Of a stretch of 64,000 bases of DNA, positions 33,760-43,208 are shown in pieces. The stretch comes from Leptospira sp. GIMC2001 (GTDB taxonomy: Bacteria > Spirochaetota > Leptospiria > Leptospirales > Leptospiraceae). Location of the stretch: positions 372,001 through 436,000 of the forward strand of contig NZ_CP115468.1 in assembly GCF_028462125.1 (NCBI RefSeq), given 5' to 3'. The notes under the pieces are model-generated. The model searched no databases. It was not told the origin of the DNA and was given only the letters and a program-made list of their open reading frames with translations. Each line of letters opens with the position of its first letter. Position 1 is the stretch's first letter. The position numbers and the translations under genes were made by a program.

Positions 33760-35109
33760 ATGAAATTTCAATCTCAAAAAATCGCATATTGGTTTTTCGC
33801 AACTTGTATGCTATTACTTAGTCTACAAATTGTTTACGGTTTTATCATGGGCTTTGCTAGAATTGGATACGATGTTTTCCATGAATATATACCTTTCAAT
33901 ACAGCACGTGCGACACATACGAATTTATTAGTCGTTTGGCTACTGACAGGATTTATGGGAGCTGCATATTATATAGTTCCCGAAGAGTCCGATCGAGAAT
34001 TGTACAGTCCTAAGCTAGCTTGGATTCAGTTGATATCTTGGGTTATTGTTGGAGTTACTGCAATCATTGGATTTCACTTCAATATTTGGGAGGGAAGGAA
34101 GTTACTAGAAATTCCTAGACCGTTAGATTATTTAGTGGTTGTGAATGTTCTACTTTTCTTATATAACATAGGAATGACGATTTGGAAAGCTAAGAAAAAT
34201 AGTACGACTCAATTGGTGCTTTTCTTTGGTCTACTTTCTGCTGCTCTTCTTTATCTTCCCGGCATGATCTATTTCGACAATCATACTTTGGATTCCTACT
34301 TTCGATGGTGGGTTGTTCATTTATGGGTTGAGGGAGTATGGGAATTGATTATGGGTGGAATCCTTGCATTTCTTTTGATCAAGTTGACTGGTGTGGATAG
34401 AGAAATAGTTGAGAAATGGTTATATATTGTGGTCGGATTGACTTTTATATCAGGAATACTGGGAACCGGTCATCATTACTATTTTATCGGAACCCCCAAA
34501 TACTGGTTGTTAGTTGGTGGAATTTTCTCTGCATTAGAACCACTTGCTTTTCTCGCGATGGCAATCTGGGCTCTTAATATGTATCGCAAGAAAGGAAAAG
34601 ACCACCCTAATAAGATTGCTCTTTATTGGACATTAGGAAGTGCTGTGATGTCATTCGTTGGTGCTGGATTTCTTGGTTTTGCTCACACATGGCCAGCAGT
34701 GAATCAATGGACACATGGTACGCTGGTAACAGCAATGCATGCACATCTTGCCTTCTGGGGAGCATATGCAATGTTAGTTCTTGCGGTAATCTCCTACGTT
34801 ATGCCTAATATGACGGGTCGTAAAATATACAATGGAATGTCTGGCTATTTAGCATTTTGGTCATCCAATATCGGAATGGTTGGAATGACGGGAGCATTGG
34901 CAGTTGCAGGAATCGCACAGGTTTACCTAGAAAGAAAAATGGGTATGGATTTTCTTGCAGTTCAGAAGGAAGTAGAATTCCACTTTATAGGAATGTTGCT
35001 TGCAGCGACTCTATTTACGTTCGGAATAGCTTTGTTTATTATTGATTTCATTCGCTATGGTATGCCTTCGAATGAAAGCATCGGTAATTCTGATGATCTT
35101 GATCTATGA
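33760..35109 (+). CDS. norB: nitric oxide reductase subunit B
   Basis: A 449-residue heme-copper-type catalytic subunit with 12 helices. It shows the heme-b ligand His in ARATHTNLL, the FeB ligands in VVHLWVEGVWE and GTGHHYYFIG, the Glu of SALEPLAFL, and the heme ligands in MHAHLAFWGAY. All are specific for cNOR rather than oxygen reductases. It reduces 2 NO to N2O and water with electrons from NorC. It lacks the N-terminal quinol-oxidase extension of qNOR, consistent with the separate NorC. It overlaps norQ by 4 bp. Confidence 0.95.
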   Translation: MKFQSQKIAYWFFATCMLLLSLQIVYGFIMGFARIGYDVFHEYIPFNTARATHTNLLVVWLLTGFMGAAYYIVPEESDRELYSPKLAWIQLISWVIVGVTAIIGFHFNIWEGRKLLEIPRPLDYLVVVNVLLFLYNIGMTIWKAKKNSTTQLVLFFGLLSAALLYLPGMIYFDNHTLDSYFRWWVVHLWVEGVWELIMGGILAFLLIKLTGVDREIVEKWLYIVVGLTFISGILGTGHHYYFIGTPKYWLLVGGIFSALEPLAFLAMAIWALNMYRKKGKDHPNKIALYWTLGSAVMSFVGAGFLGFAHTWPAVNQWTHGTLVTAMHAHLAFWGAYAMLVLAVISYVMPNMTGRKIYNGMSGYLAFWSSNIGMVGMTGALAVAGIAQVYLERKMGMDFLAVQKEVEFHFIGMLLAATLFTFGIALFIIDFIRYGMPSNESIGNSDDLDL

Positions 35110-35915
35110 TTAGAAACGCTGAACCAATTTCTTCGGAACAAATTCAGGAGCCCTACTACGAACCAGTAGGGCAAGAGATAGAAGTTTTTTATAAAGCGGC
35201 GGAACATATGCTTCCGCTTCTACTCAAAGGTCCGACAGGAACTGGCAAGTCGAGACTGCTAGAAACTATGGCTTATCGATTGAATCGACGACTAATCACT
35301 GTAATATGCAATGAAGAAACATCTTCGGTGGATCTGGTGGGCAGGTATATTGTTAAGGGAGCAGACACTGTCTGGCAGGATGGTCCTTTAACCATTGGCG
35401 TTCGTGAAGGAGCAATAGTATATTTGGACGAAGTGGCTGAGGCAAGACCAGATGTATTAGTCGCAATACATTCTCTAACCGACCACAGAAGGTCATTATT
35501 TATTGATCGAACAAATGAGGAAATTGTTGCAAATAAAAACTTTCTACTCGTCGCTTCTTTCAATCCCGGATACCAGAGGGGATTCAAAGAATTAAAACCT
35601 TCAACAAGACAAAGATTTTTGAGCATTGATTTTCAATATCCAAAACCAACTGTGGAATCAAAAATCATAATGGGTGAAACCAAAATCGATGAGAGAATAT
35701 CCAGCAAGCTTGTTCAATTTGCGAATCTTGTCAGAAATAAACCAGAGCTTGGATTGGCCGAAACAATTTCAACTCGGCTTCTTGTTTCTTGCGCTCTCCT
35801 CATTCAATCAGGTCTGGGGCCAAGACTTGCAGGTAGAACTGCTATTATACTTCCTCTCACTGATGATAGCGATACCATAGAATCTTTGCAGGATGTTTAT
35901 AATCTTATTTTTTAA
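35106..35915 (+). CDS. norQ: NorQ, MoxR-type AAA+ ATPase for nitric oxide reductase activation
   Basis: 269 residues with Walker A GPTGTGKS (residues 42-49), Walker B IVYLDEVAEARPD (about 104-116), and a sensor-1 region (LVASFNPGYQ). This is the NorQ/CbbQ class of MoxR ATPases. With the VWA protein NorD it inserts or activates the non-heme FeB in NorB. It starts in the last codons of norB, so expression is coupled. Confidence 0.93.
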   Translation: MIRNAEPISSEQIQEPYYEPVGQEIEVFYKAAEHMLPLLLKGPTGTGKSRLLETMAYRLNRRLITVICNEETSSVDLVGRYIVKGADTVWQDGPLTIGVREGAIVYLDEVAEARPDVLVAIHSLTDHRRSLFIDRTNEEIVANKNFLLVASFNPGYQRGFKELKPSTRQRFLSIDFQYPKPTVESKIIMGETKIDERISSKLVQFANLVRNKPELGLAETISTRLLVSCALLIQSGLGPRLAGRTAIILPLTDDSDTIESLQDVYNLIF

Positions 35916-35951
35916 TAAAACTATAAATGATTGGCAAGTGGCTAAATTTCT

Positions 35952-37724
35952 ATGATTGATTGGGAACAATATTTATTTTTCTTTGGTTACAGAAAATTCA
36001 AAAAGATAAAAGAATTATTTGCTAAACCAAATCCTTATTTTGAGTATCAGATACATAAGAATGACTCACAAGTATCTAAATACTTTTTAATCATGACAGG
36101 ACAGAGTGTACTCTGTATTTCCAATCACAATCATATTCATTTAAGTTCTACTACCTTTACCTTTCCAGAAAAAATGAGAGTATTAAATTCCGAGAAAGAA
36201 AGTGAAGAGTACATCAAGATTTTCCTAGGTATCATATCATTCTGTTATATGGAAAAATACAATTCATGGAAATCAGATAATGATGATAGCTCAAAGAATC
36301 AAAAGTTACTTTTAGATAACAATTCATTTAAGGTTTATAAGAAATTTCTGAAAAAGTTTCCAGGATGGCGAAATGATTGGAGGGCAGTCAATGCAAACCT
36401 CAAGAAACTAAATAAAATTGATCCTTCCCATTATCAATTATTACGAAATATTTTAAGAAGAGCGGTTGATTCTGTTACTATAAATGATTCGAAGTCCAAA
36501 GTTGCGACGAATCCATACAAATTAGCACAGAAATTTCAAGAACGAATCAAAGAATCCAAAAGTTCAGCGGATTATGAAAATGCAGAAGTAATTGAAGTCA
36601 ATCAAAAGAAAATAGATGAATATACGCTCGGTCATAATTTCGAAAAAATAGAAACAGCCGAAGAGTTTGAAGGGAATTGGAGAGACATTGATGGCTCCGA
36701 AGATATGGATGAAGAAGAAGCTCTAAAGGAAGTCAATCTAAACTATGTAATTCGGTCAGAAGATGCAGTTCATTCAACTCAATCCATGGAATCAAGTTCT
36801 GGTCACGCGATGGAAATCTTGGATTCAACTGAGAAAGATATTTCCCACTACTATGATGAATGGGATTTTAGATCTAGAACTTATAAAAAAGAATTCTGCA
36901 GTCTAAAGGAATCTGAATTCAAAGAATCAAACCTTCCATTAATTTCAATTATTTTGAATCAGAAGAAAAAGACTATACTTCAATTTCAAAAGAAAATGCG
37001 AATCTTAATCAACCAAAGACGAATTCAAAAACGTTTAAGTTACGGAACGGACTTCGATCTAGATGCATTGGTGAATCGGTATTCAGATATTATAGCATGT
37101 GTATCACCTACTGAAAATATATACACAAATCATAATATAGATTCATCGGATATAAGTTTATACTTTCTCATGGATCTCAGCTTATCAACCGATTCCTGGA
37201 TTCAAGGCAAGCGAGTTCTGGACGTTGCTCGTGAATCAATTGTAATTTTCTCCGAATGCCTTCATTCTATGTCCATTCCATTTGCTGTGGGCGGATTCTA
37301 TTCTAGAACAAGAAATCATTGCAAATTTTTAAAGATCAAAAATTTTCAGGATGATTGGAATAAAATAAAATACCGAATGGGAAGCTTAGAGCCTGTCGGA
37401 TATACTCGTATTGGGCCAGCTCTAAGGCATAGCAAAACTTTATTCAATGGATTGGGAATGCGCAAAAAATGGATAATTCTATTAACCGATGCAAGACCGA
37501 ATGACTATGATCGATATGAAGGAAAATATGGAAATGAAGATGTCAATCAGGCTGTAAAAGAATGCAGGAATGAAGGAATATTGATTCATACATTGGCAAT
37601 CGGTTCAGAAGATCGACCGACTATTCCAGCTATGATGCGTCATGCGAGCTATCAAATGCTTTCCAACCCGGACAAACTAATTGATTCACTGAATGATTTC
37701 TTTCGTAGAGTTATTGCAAGTTAG
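35952..37724 (+). CDS. norD: NorD, von Willebrand A-domain activator of nitric oxide reductase
   Basis: A 590-residue cytoplasmic protein with a C-terminal VWA domain (about 400-590). The metal-ion site is Asp408-x-Ser410-x-Ser412 (DLSLST), with YTRIGPALR and LLTDARPNDYD completing the fold. The N-terminal 400 residues are charged and helical, with an acidic stretch (GSEDMDEEEAL). NorD partners NorQ in cofactor insertion. The gene starts 36 bp after norQ and converges on nnrS, with overlapping stops. Confidence 0.9.
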   Translation: MIDWEQYLFFFGYRKFKKIKELFAKPNPYFEYQIHKNDSQVSKYFLIMTGQSVLCISNHNHIHLSSTTFTFPEKMRVLNSEKESEEYIKIFLGIISFCYMEKYNSWKSDNDDSSKNQKLLLDNNSFKVYKKFLKKFPGWRNDWRAVNANLKKLNKIDPSHYQLLRNILRRAVDSVTINDSKSKVATNPYKLAQKFQERIKESKSSADYENAEVIEVNQKKIDEYTLGHNFEKIETAEEFEGNWRDIDGSEDMDEEEALKEVNLNYVIRSEDAVHSTQSMESSSGHAMEILDSTEKDISHYYDEWDFRSRTYKKEFCSLKESEFKESNLPLISIILNQKKKTILQFQKKMRILINQRRIQKRLSYGTDFDLDALVNRYSDIIACVSPTENIYTNHNIDSSDISLYFLMDLSLSTDSWIQGKRVLDVARESIVIFSECLHSMSIPFAVGGFYSRTRNHCKFLKIKNFQDDWNKIKYRMGSLEPVGYTRIGPALRHSKTLFNGLGMRKKWIILLTDARPNDYDRYEGKYGNEDVNQAVKECRNEGILIHTLAIGSEDRPTIPAMMRHASYQMLSNPDKLIDSLNDFFRRVIAS

Positions 37725-38902
37725 CTTAATTTGCCATCCGGTCTGGGTTGGATCAAAATTTTGAAGTAAGTCAAAATGAATATTCCGAATGCAACAATCC
37801 AAAGAATTCCAGAGATCGAATATCCAAGCAAATAAAAATTAGCTATTGGGAAAAATGATCTTACAATTACAGCTAAGTTTATTAGTATATAAGATAACAC
37901 TATCCAATTGGATGCTTGAATCTTACGACCTGTATGTCCTAGCGAGACTCTTGTAATCATTCCATAAATAAATATTCCGATGCAGCCAATCGTTAGAATA
38001 TGAAGGCTTGATGAATATGGGAAAAGATTTAGGTGAGAAAGACCATAAAGAAAAAGTCCGATCACAAGCCATACATACCCTATATGCAAAATAATTAATA
38101 TTGGATATCGCGTAGCCAACCAAGATTTCCAGGTTAACAATCTTAGGAGATTTGCAATTGCGAAGAAAATCGCAAATAGTCCAGCTGCAATTCTAAGTTC
38201 CTCTGTCCATGCAAGTGATAGTTCCAAGGCTATAAATAGAAACGAGGTTTGGATCACAATATTTTCAACGGTTTCATTTTTTTTGAAATTGTAATTAGGA
38301 ACGACGATTCCTGTAAAAAAAGGTAAAATTCTTCCTGCGATAATTACTATAAATACTAAAATTGAAAAAATGGAAATATGGATAAAATGCATTACAAGTT
38401 GAGAATCCAAAAGTCCCGAAAAAGAAAACAAAGTGAGTATATGCAGAATTGTAAAAATTATGAAGTTATAAACGATGATTCTATTGTGCCTTTGTCCTTC
38501 GGCATATAAAGGTTTAGTGAGAAGACTTAATGCGAAGAAGTCAAAGCTAAGGTCAAAACCTGCCGATAGAAATTGAATATAAATGTTGTCTAGAAAAATA
38601 AATCGACCCAATAGCCAAAGTAAACTTAAAATGAAAAGCGATTTGCCTCTTGTGATCGTTTTCCCAGTCCAATTCTGTGCTGCGGTAAAAAGGAATCCTA
38701 TGATGATTGCCCGAGAAAAACCAAAGACCATTTCATAAGAATGCCAATGGATCGGATTCATAACAATTGGATTTGGAATCAATCTGAGGAGAATCAATAT
38801 CCAGATCGAGAGAACTGCAAAAGATTGAATCGCACCGAAAAGGAAGAATGGACGGAAAGCGGTGTTCCAGATACTCAATTGAAAGAAAGAATTTAATGAC
38901 AT
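37721..38902 (-). CDS. nnrS: NnrS family heme- and copper-containing membrane protein
   Basis: A 393-residue protein with about 12 hydrophobic helices. The start has FRPFFLFGAIQSF, MNPIHWHSYEMVFGFSRAIIIGFLFTAAQNWTG and IAGRILPFFTG, the characteristic NnrS blocks with conserved histidines. NnrS proteins protect cells from NO stress, and copies lie in many nor/nir loci. No Shine-Dalgarno sequence precedes the ATG; the FNR box at 38936-38949 is only 33 bp upstream. Confidence 0.9.
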   Translation of the reverse strand: MSLNSFFQLSIWNTAFRPFFLFGAIQSFAVLSIWILILLRLIPNPIVMNPIHWHSYEMVFGFSRAIIIGFLFTAAQNWTGKTITRGKSLFILSLLWLLGRFIFLDNIYIQFLSAGFDLSFDFFALSLLTKPLYAEGQRHNRIIVYNFIIFTILHILTLFSFSGLLDSQLVMHFIHISIFSILVFIVIIAGRILPFFTGIVVPNYNFKKNETVENIVIQTSFLFIALELSLAWTEELRIAAGLFAIFFAIANLLRLLTWKSWLATRYPILIILHIGYVWLVIGLFLYGLSHLNLFPYSSSLHILTIGCIGIFIYGMITRVSLGHTGRKIQASNWIVLSYILINLAVIVRSFFPIANFYLLGYSISGILWIVAFGIFILTYFKILIQPRPDGKLS

Positions 38903-38935
38903 ACTATTAATCTATATGACTATATTTTAATTTCA

Positions 38936-38949
38936 TTGATCTAGATCAA
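38936..38949 (-). promoter_or_regulatory. FNR/DNR box upstream of nnrS
   Basis: TTGATCTAGATCAA is a perfect palindrome of the same TTGAT-N4-ATCAA type as the norC box. A -10-like TAGATT on the minus strand (38914 to 38909) gives -41.5 spacing if transcription starts at about 38901, that is, at the nnrS start codon. The box lies in the 50 bp between the regulator stop and nnrS, so nnrS appears to have its own promoter. Confidence 0.8.
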
Positions 38950-38952
38950 TTA

Positions 38953-39579
38953 TCAAGCAATAAGTTCTTTTAAATCTTCTCTGTTTAAAATTTCAATTCT
39001 TCCTTTATCAATTCTAATAATTCCTTGGTCTTTGAATTGTTTTAATGTTCGAGAAAATGTCTCAGGTCGTAAATATAGTAGAGAGGCAATTTGGTTTTGT
39101 TTCAATCTCAATAGATCATCATTGCTATAATAAAGAAAATGCGCTACTCTATGTAGAGAATCCATCGTTAAGCCACGATTGATTGCGGAATTTAGCATAT
39201 CAATCTTATTGAGAAGTGAGAACATAAGTAGATGATTGAATCCAATTTCACTGTTCAGTTTGTTCTGATATTCTGAAATAGGCATTCGGTAAACGGTGCT
39301 ATCTTTTGCAAAGCGTCCAGAGGCTGGATACGGAATTCCAAGAAGTACGGCCCATTCAGCGATCATATTTATTGGATTAAAGAAGTTTAAAGTCATTTCG
39401 TTTAGATTGCCATCATATTTAAAAATCTGTATGCTACCTTCGACCAATAGATCTAGATATTCTACAGTATCGCCTGAATGAAAAAGAAATTCATTCTGTT
39501 TATAATCGATTCTTTTGCAATTCTGAAATATTTGAATGAGTGTATCTGCTGTAGGCCTTTCTATCCACTTCAAGGTCAT
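38953..39579 (-). CDS. Crp/Fnr family regulator (DNR/NNR-like)
   Basis: 208 residues: a cyclic-nucleotide-binding-like beta-roll (about 15-120; LLVEGSIQIFKYDG), a dimerisation helix, and a C-terminal winged helix with LRPETFSRTLKQFKDQGII, whose E-x-x-SR pattern reads TTGAT half-sites. The FNR cluster cysteines of the N-terminus are absent (one Cys at about position 21), so it is not an oxygen-sensing FNR; DNR-type NO sensing through heme is likely. Its site is present upstream of norC and of nnrS. It lies on the same strand as nnrS. Confidence 0.88.
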   Translation of the reverse strand: MTLKWIERPTADTLIQIFQNCKRIDYKQNEFLFHSGDTVEYLDLLVEGSIQIFKYDGNLNEMTLNFFNPINMIAEWAVLLGIPYPASGRFAKDSTVYRMPISEYQNKLNSEIGFNHLLMFSLLNKIDMLNSAINRGLTMDSLHRVAHFLYYSNDDLLRLKQNQIASLLYLRPETFSRTLKQFKDQGIIRIDKGRIEILNREDLKELIA

Positions 39580-39897
39580 GATGTCTTCCTCAGATGCTGC
39601 TATTTATATGTACATTTTGTACGGTAAAATATCAAACTATTAGTGGATTTGAATCAATGCAATTCAAATACACAATTGTTTAGAAAAACGGAAGTGTCAA
39701 AAGCTAGTTTAAGTGTAAATTGGTTGTGTCTATTTAGAATTAATCTAAATACAATGTACTTACTATGAAGTAAAAGAAAAGACAATCAGCATCATCAAAA
39801 ATAAAAACTAAGGCTAAATTGATGCTGACTGCCTTCCAGGGATCTCGGAGAAAATGATTGTTAAAAAAATTAAACTGTGTTTCTAAGAAGTCCTCTC
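39580..39897 (-). promoter_or_regulatory. regulator upstream region with an 8-bp inverted repeat
   Basis: This 318-bp stretch has no gene. ATTTGAAT at 39647-39654 and ATTCAAAT at 39662-39669 form an inverted repeat with 7 bases between, about 70 bp upstream of the regulator start; it could be an operator but lacks the TTGAT-N4-ATCAA form. A second inverted pair, TCAGCATCA (39786-39794) and TGATGCTGA (39820-39828), has a 25-base loop and may be a stop for the lipoprotein gene upstream or the region's only other structure. Confidence 0.35.
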
Positions 39898-40473
39898 TTA
39901 ATTAAAATGTTTCTCTGCGTCTGCGAAAAATTGCTTGGTTAATCTTTCAAAAACAGATTTCTCACTCGCAGTTTTTGCGTTGTACCAAAATGCCAAAATC
40001 AAAGGCATCCATTGACCATATCGTCGCTCAATGCTGTATTTGAAAGTTTCCACTTCTTTACCGTTTTTCCAAAGTATATATCTTACATCATACCCGTCTT
40101 CTTCACTCCAGGCTGGTAGAAGAGTTATAGTCATGGTTGATAATATCAAGAAAGCAAGAGCAGGTTTACTTGGAGATCTGTAATCAACTTTCACATCTAC
40201 TAAATATCCATCGTTCGGCACTTGAACACCAGCTTCTGTTTTTTTGAAAGGAGTTTTGACTTGGAAATAAGTTTCCAAAGACTCACGTCCTCCTAAATTG
40301 AACTGTGGGAAATACGGGAGATTGTAAACTAGCTTTTTGTCGTAGATTTTGTTTTCGCTAGAAAGGGGATCCGCTTTCGGATAATTCTTATAATCTATTA
40401 AGCAATTGGTGGATGTGGAACCAACAAAAGCAATTAAGCATAGGCAATAAATAAATTTTTTCATAGTCTTCAA
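39898..40473 (-). CDS. putative exported or lipoprotein, function unknown
   Basis: 191 residues beginning MKKFIYCLCLIAFVGS followed by TSTNC, a possible spirochaetal lipobox (Asn at -1; Cys24), though the -3 residue is not a classic one. A hydrophobic segment (ALAFLILSTMTITLLPAW, about 105-122) suggests one membrane helix. No domain is recognised. It stands alone between the nor locus and the micro-gene, with more than 100 bp on either side. Confidence 0.6.
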   Translation of the reverse strand: MKTMKKFIYCLCLIAFVGSTSTNCLIDYKNYPKADPLSSENKIYDKKLVYNLPYFPQFNLGGRESLETYFQVKTPFKKTEAGVQVPNDGYLVDVKVDYRSPSKPALAFLILSTMTITLLPAWSEEDGYDVRYILWKNGKEVETFKYSIERRYGQWMPLILAFWYNAKTASEKSVFERLTKQFFADAEKHFN

Positions 40474-40586
40474 CTTATTAGGTTAGACTACTTTTGTCCT
40501 CATAAGTTCTCCTAAAAAGCCCTTGTCAGCCCGATTCAAAATAGGAAACTGGTCAAAATCAGTGACTACCTAAAAGGGGAAAACCA

Positions 40587-40754
40587 ATGTCAGAAGAAAA
40601 AGAAAAGAAAAATAAAAAAATCTCCAAGATGACAATCGAAGAGATCGAATCTGCGCTCAAGAAAAATGCCGAAGCGATGAATGGCGACAATTCGCTCTAT
40701 ATGCGTCACCTTCGTCAAAGAAAAGAAGAGCTTCTATCTAAAAAATCCGCCTAA
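40587..40754 (+). CDS. 55-residue charged micro-protein
   Basis: A short frame starting at the ATG at 40587, with GGGGA seven bases upstream, encoding a lysine- and glutamate-rich helical peptide (MTIEEIESALKKN, YMRHLRQRKEELL). The good ribosome-binding site, full use of the space before the ABC-F start (14 bp) and non-random composition support coding. It is probably in one operon with the ABC-F ATPase. Function is unknown; it could bind RNA or ribosomes, but this is speculation. Confidence 0.65.
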   Translation: MSEEKEKKNKKISKMTIEEIESALKKNAEAMNGDNSLYMRHLRQRKEELLSKKSA

Positions 40755-40768
40755 AATAGCAGAAACGT

Positions 40769-42721
40769 TTGATCCAACTTGTAAATCTAGAACATAGATA
40801 TGGATCGAACATTCTGTTCGACAAATTCTCCTGGCATATCAAGCCAGGAACTAGAACCGCCCTCGTTGGTCCAAATGGTTCTGGTAAAACTACCCTTTTC
40901 CAAATTGCTATAGGTAAAATGAAACCCGATGCGGGTGATGTAACTCGTTCAAAAGGTACGGTTATTTCTTTATTTCAACAGATTCCAGATTTTGATCCCG
41001 AAGCGACAATTTTGGAAACGGCCCTCTCGGAAAATAAACTATATAACGATTATAGCAAGAAGTTGCACAGAATCCATGATCTTATGGAAAAGGAAGATCC
41101 CAGCTCGCATTCTTTTGAAAAATTATTAGAAGAACAAAGTGAGATGGAAGATTTTGCGCAAGCTCACGATCTACACAATCTCGAAGTTCGTGCCAAAAAA
41201 ATTCTGACGGGTCTTGGATTTTCGCAAGAAGGATTAGATCGACCTGTCAAATCCTATTCACCCGGATATCAACATAGACTCGGTCTATCTATTGCACTAT
41301 TGAATAGTCATAATCTTTTGTTTCTAGATGAGCCAACTAACCACTTAGATGATTCCGCAAAAGAATGGTTAGCTGATTATCTTGTAAATCAAAATGCTGC
41401 ATATGTTCTAGTCACGCATGACCCGGAGTTTCTCAATAAGACGACAAGATCAATAACGGAAATTCATTCTAAAGGTGTGTATGAATTTGAAGGGACTCTC
41501 GACGAGTTCTTTGAAGCTAAGAACGAAATTCAAGAAAAATTACAAAAACAATTTGATAAAGAAGAAGCTTATCTCAAATCCAGAAACGAGTGGGTTGAAC
41601 GATTTAGAGCCAAGACTTCCAAGGCTCGAGCCGTACAAAGTGTAATCAAAAAGCTAGAAAAACGTGAGAAGATAGATAGTCCTGAAGACAGTTTCTGGAA
41701 TAGCAAACCAGAATACGTGTTCAAATATGAAGAAGCGAGTCGTATATCATTTCGCATTACGGATGGCGCTTATTCCTATTCTGCAAATTCTAATTTTATT
41801 TTCCAAAACGCAAATTTGGAAATCAATAATGGAGACAAGGTCGCTCTGGTTGGTCCAAACGGTGCCGGAAAATCTACCTTTCTTAGATGCGCTGCAAATA
41901 TTCGAGAATTGTCTAAAGGGAATTCCATGTATGGTCCAAGAACTAAAATTGGATATTTTTCTCAGACTCATTCCGAGGATTTAGATCCTGAGAAAAATCT
42001 CTTGCAGACGGTTCTGACAAAATTCCCTCAAGTTCCTGAAGTTGAAGCAAGAAGTCTTCTTGGTCATTTTGCATTTCCTGGCGACACCGTTTTCAAAATG
42101 GTCAAATCACTATCTGGTGGTGAGCAAAGTCGACTTAGGCTTGCTCTGCTAGTTAATCAGCCAACCAACTGTCTCATGTTAGATGAACCAACCAATCATT
42201 TGGATATTGTTGTACGCGATGCACTCAAAAGAGCTCTCATAGATTATAAAGGATCGGTAATCGTAATTAGCCATGATCCCGAGTTTCTTACTGGGCTTTG
42301 TGATCGAACCTATCAATTGGCTCATGGGGAATTGAAAAATCTGAATGTTGGATTTGCTGACTATTTGAAATATCATAAAGAGGACGAACAAGAAGGAATA
42401 TCCAAACTCAGTTCCAAAGAAGATAAATTAATTATTGATAATCAGAATCAAAGCCTATCTAAGTCTGCAAGAAACCAAGCCAAGAATAAAATCAAAAATT
42501 TGGAAAAGGAAGGATTGGAAATTGAGAAGAGGTTAGAACTGCTAGAGAAAAATAAAAAAGAAAAAGAAGAGCTACTTGCAGATCCAAGTTTTTTTAAAAA
42601 TCGATCTTACCAATCTGAATTAGATGCATACAATGATATCAAAAATGAGATTGCTCGACTCACGATTCAGTGGGAAGATGCACAATTAGAATTAGAAAGT
42701 TTAAAAGAGAAGGTAAATTAA
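40769..42721 (+). CDS. ABC-F family ATPase
   Basis: 650 residues, two ABC domains in one chain without membrane helices, and a C-terminal coiled coil (about 560-650). Walker A sites are GPNGSGKTT and GPNGAGKST, and both Walker B regions end LDEPTNHLD. NBD2 has a normal SGGEQ signature, but NBD1 reads SPGYQHR where SGGxx is expected. ABC-F proteins act on the ribosome (translation factors, antibiotic protection). The start is TTG at 40769. The stop overlaps the rhodanese ATG (TAATG). Confidence 0.88.
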   Translation: MIQLVNLEHRYGSNILFDKFSWHIKPGTRTALVGPNGSGKTTLFQIAIGKMKPDAGDVTRSKGTVISLFQQIPDFDPEATILETALSENKLYNDYSKKLHRIHDLMEKEDPSSHSFEKLLEEQSEMEDFAQAHDLHNLEVRAKKILTGLGFSQEGLDRPVKSYSPGYQHRLGLSIALLNSHNLLFLDEPTNHLDDSAKEWLADYLVNQNAAYVLVTHDPEFLNKTTRSITEIHSKGVYEFEGTLDEFFEAKNEIQEKLQKQFDKEEAYLKSRNEWVERFRAKTSKARAVQSVIKKLEKREKIDSPEDSFWNSKPEYVFKYEEASRISFRITDGAYSYSANSNFIFQNANLEINNGDKVALVGPNGAGKSTFLRCAANIRELSKGNSMYGPRTKIGYFSQTHSEDLDPEKNLLQTVLTKFPQVPEVEARSLLGHFAFPGDTVFKMVKSLSGGEQSRLRLALLVNQPTNCLMLDEPTNHLDIVVRDALKRALIDYKGSVIVISHDPEFLTGLCDRTYQLAHGELKNLNVGFADYLKYHKEDEQEGISKLSSKEDKLIIDNQNQSLSKSARNQAKNKIKNLEKEGLEIEKRLELLEKNKKEKEELLADPSFFKNRSYQSELDAYNDIKNEIARLTIQWEDAQLELESLKEKVN

Positions 42722-43071
42722 TGAGTGTTCCAGAAATTGATACTCCTAGTTTGAAAAAAAGATTGGATCTTCGTGCAAATGGGGATGATAAATTTTATTT
42801 GTTAGATGTTAGAAATCCGCATGAACAGGATATTGCACTGATTCCTGGAACGGATCTTTTGATTCCGGTCACTGAACTCGAGAGTCGAATTGACGAATTG
42901 GAAGCTTGGAAGAAAGAAGGAACGGAAGTTCTTGTCTATTGTCGATCAGGTGGAAGATCGGGCAACGCAGTTCGGATTCTAATGGAAAATGGCATTTTGA
43001 ATTGCAAAAATGTTGCTGGTGGAACTCTCGCCTATTCTGATTTAGTCGATCCAAATATGGAAAAATATTAA
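42721..43071 (+). CDS. rhodanese-like domain protein
   Basis: A 116-residue single rhodanese domain with LLDVRNPHEQDI and the active-site loop YCRSGGRSG, whose Cys carries the persulfide. The ATG at 42721 overlaps the ABC-F stop and has GAGAAGG upstream. Frames starting further upstream lie inside the ABC-F gene and are rejected. It probably transfers sulfane sulfur; the acceptor is unknown. Confidence 0.88.
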   Translation: MSVPEIDTPSLKKRLDLRANGDDKFYLLDVRNPHEQDIALIPGTDLLIPVTELESRIDELEAWKKEGTEVLVYCRSGGRSGNAVRILMENGILNCKNVAGGTLAYSDLVDPNMEKY

Positions 43072-43192
43072 ATATTCTGGTATCTGAACTCAAACGGACG
43101 AATCACATAATTTGCATTAGATGATTTTTGTTGTGTTTAGTGCTGGTTGTATTGGTAATTGCTTTTGATGCGTTGAAATAATTTCGAACGGA

Positions 43193-43208
43193 CGGGGCTT
43201 AAGCCCCG
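43193..43208. repeat. 16-bp palindrome CGGGGCTTAAGCCCCG
   Basis: A perfect palindrome that covers the stop codon of the DUF445 gene (TAA at 43199-43201). Its core and the TTCGAACG just before it recur at 12054-12080. A role as terminator hairpin for either the rhodanese or the DUF445 transcript is possible. Confidence 0.7.

Noticed and set aside
42670..42720. Early start of the rhodanese gene inside the ABC-F gene
   Set aside because: No RBS and no rhodanese sequence there; the ATG at 42721 has a good RBS and overlaps the stop.
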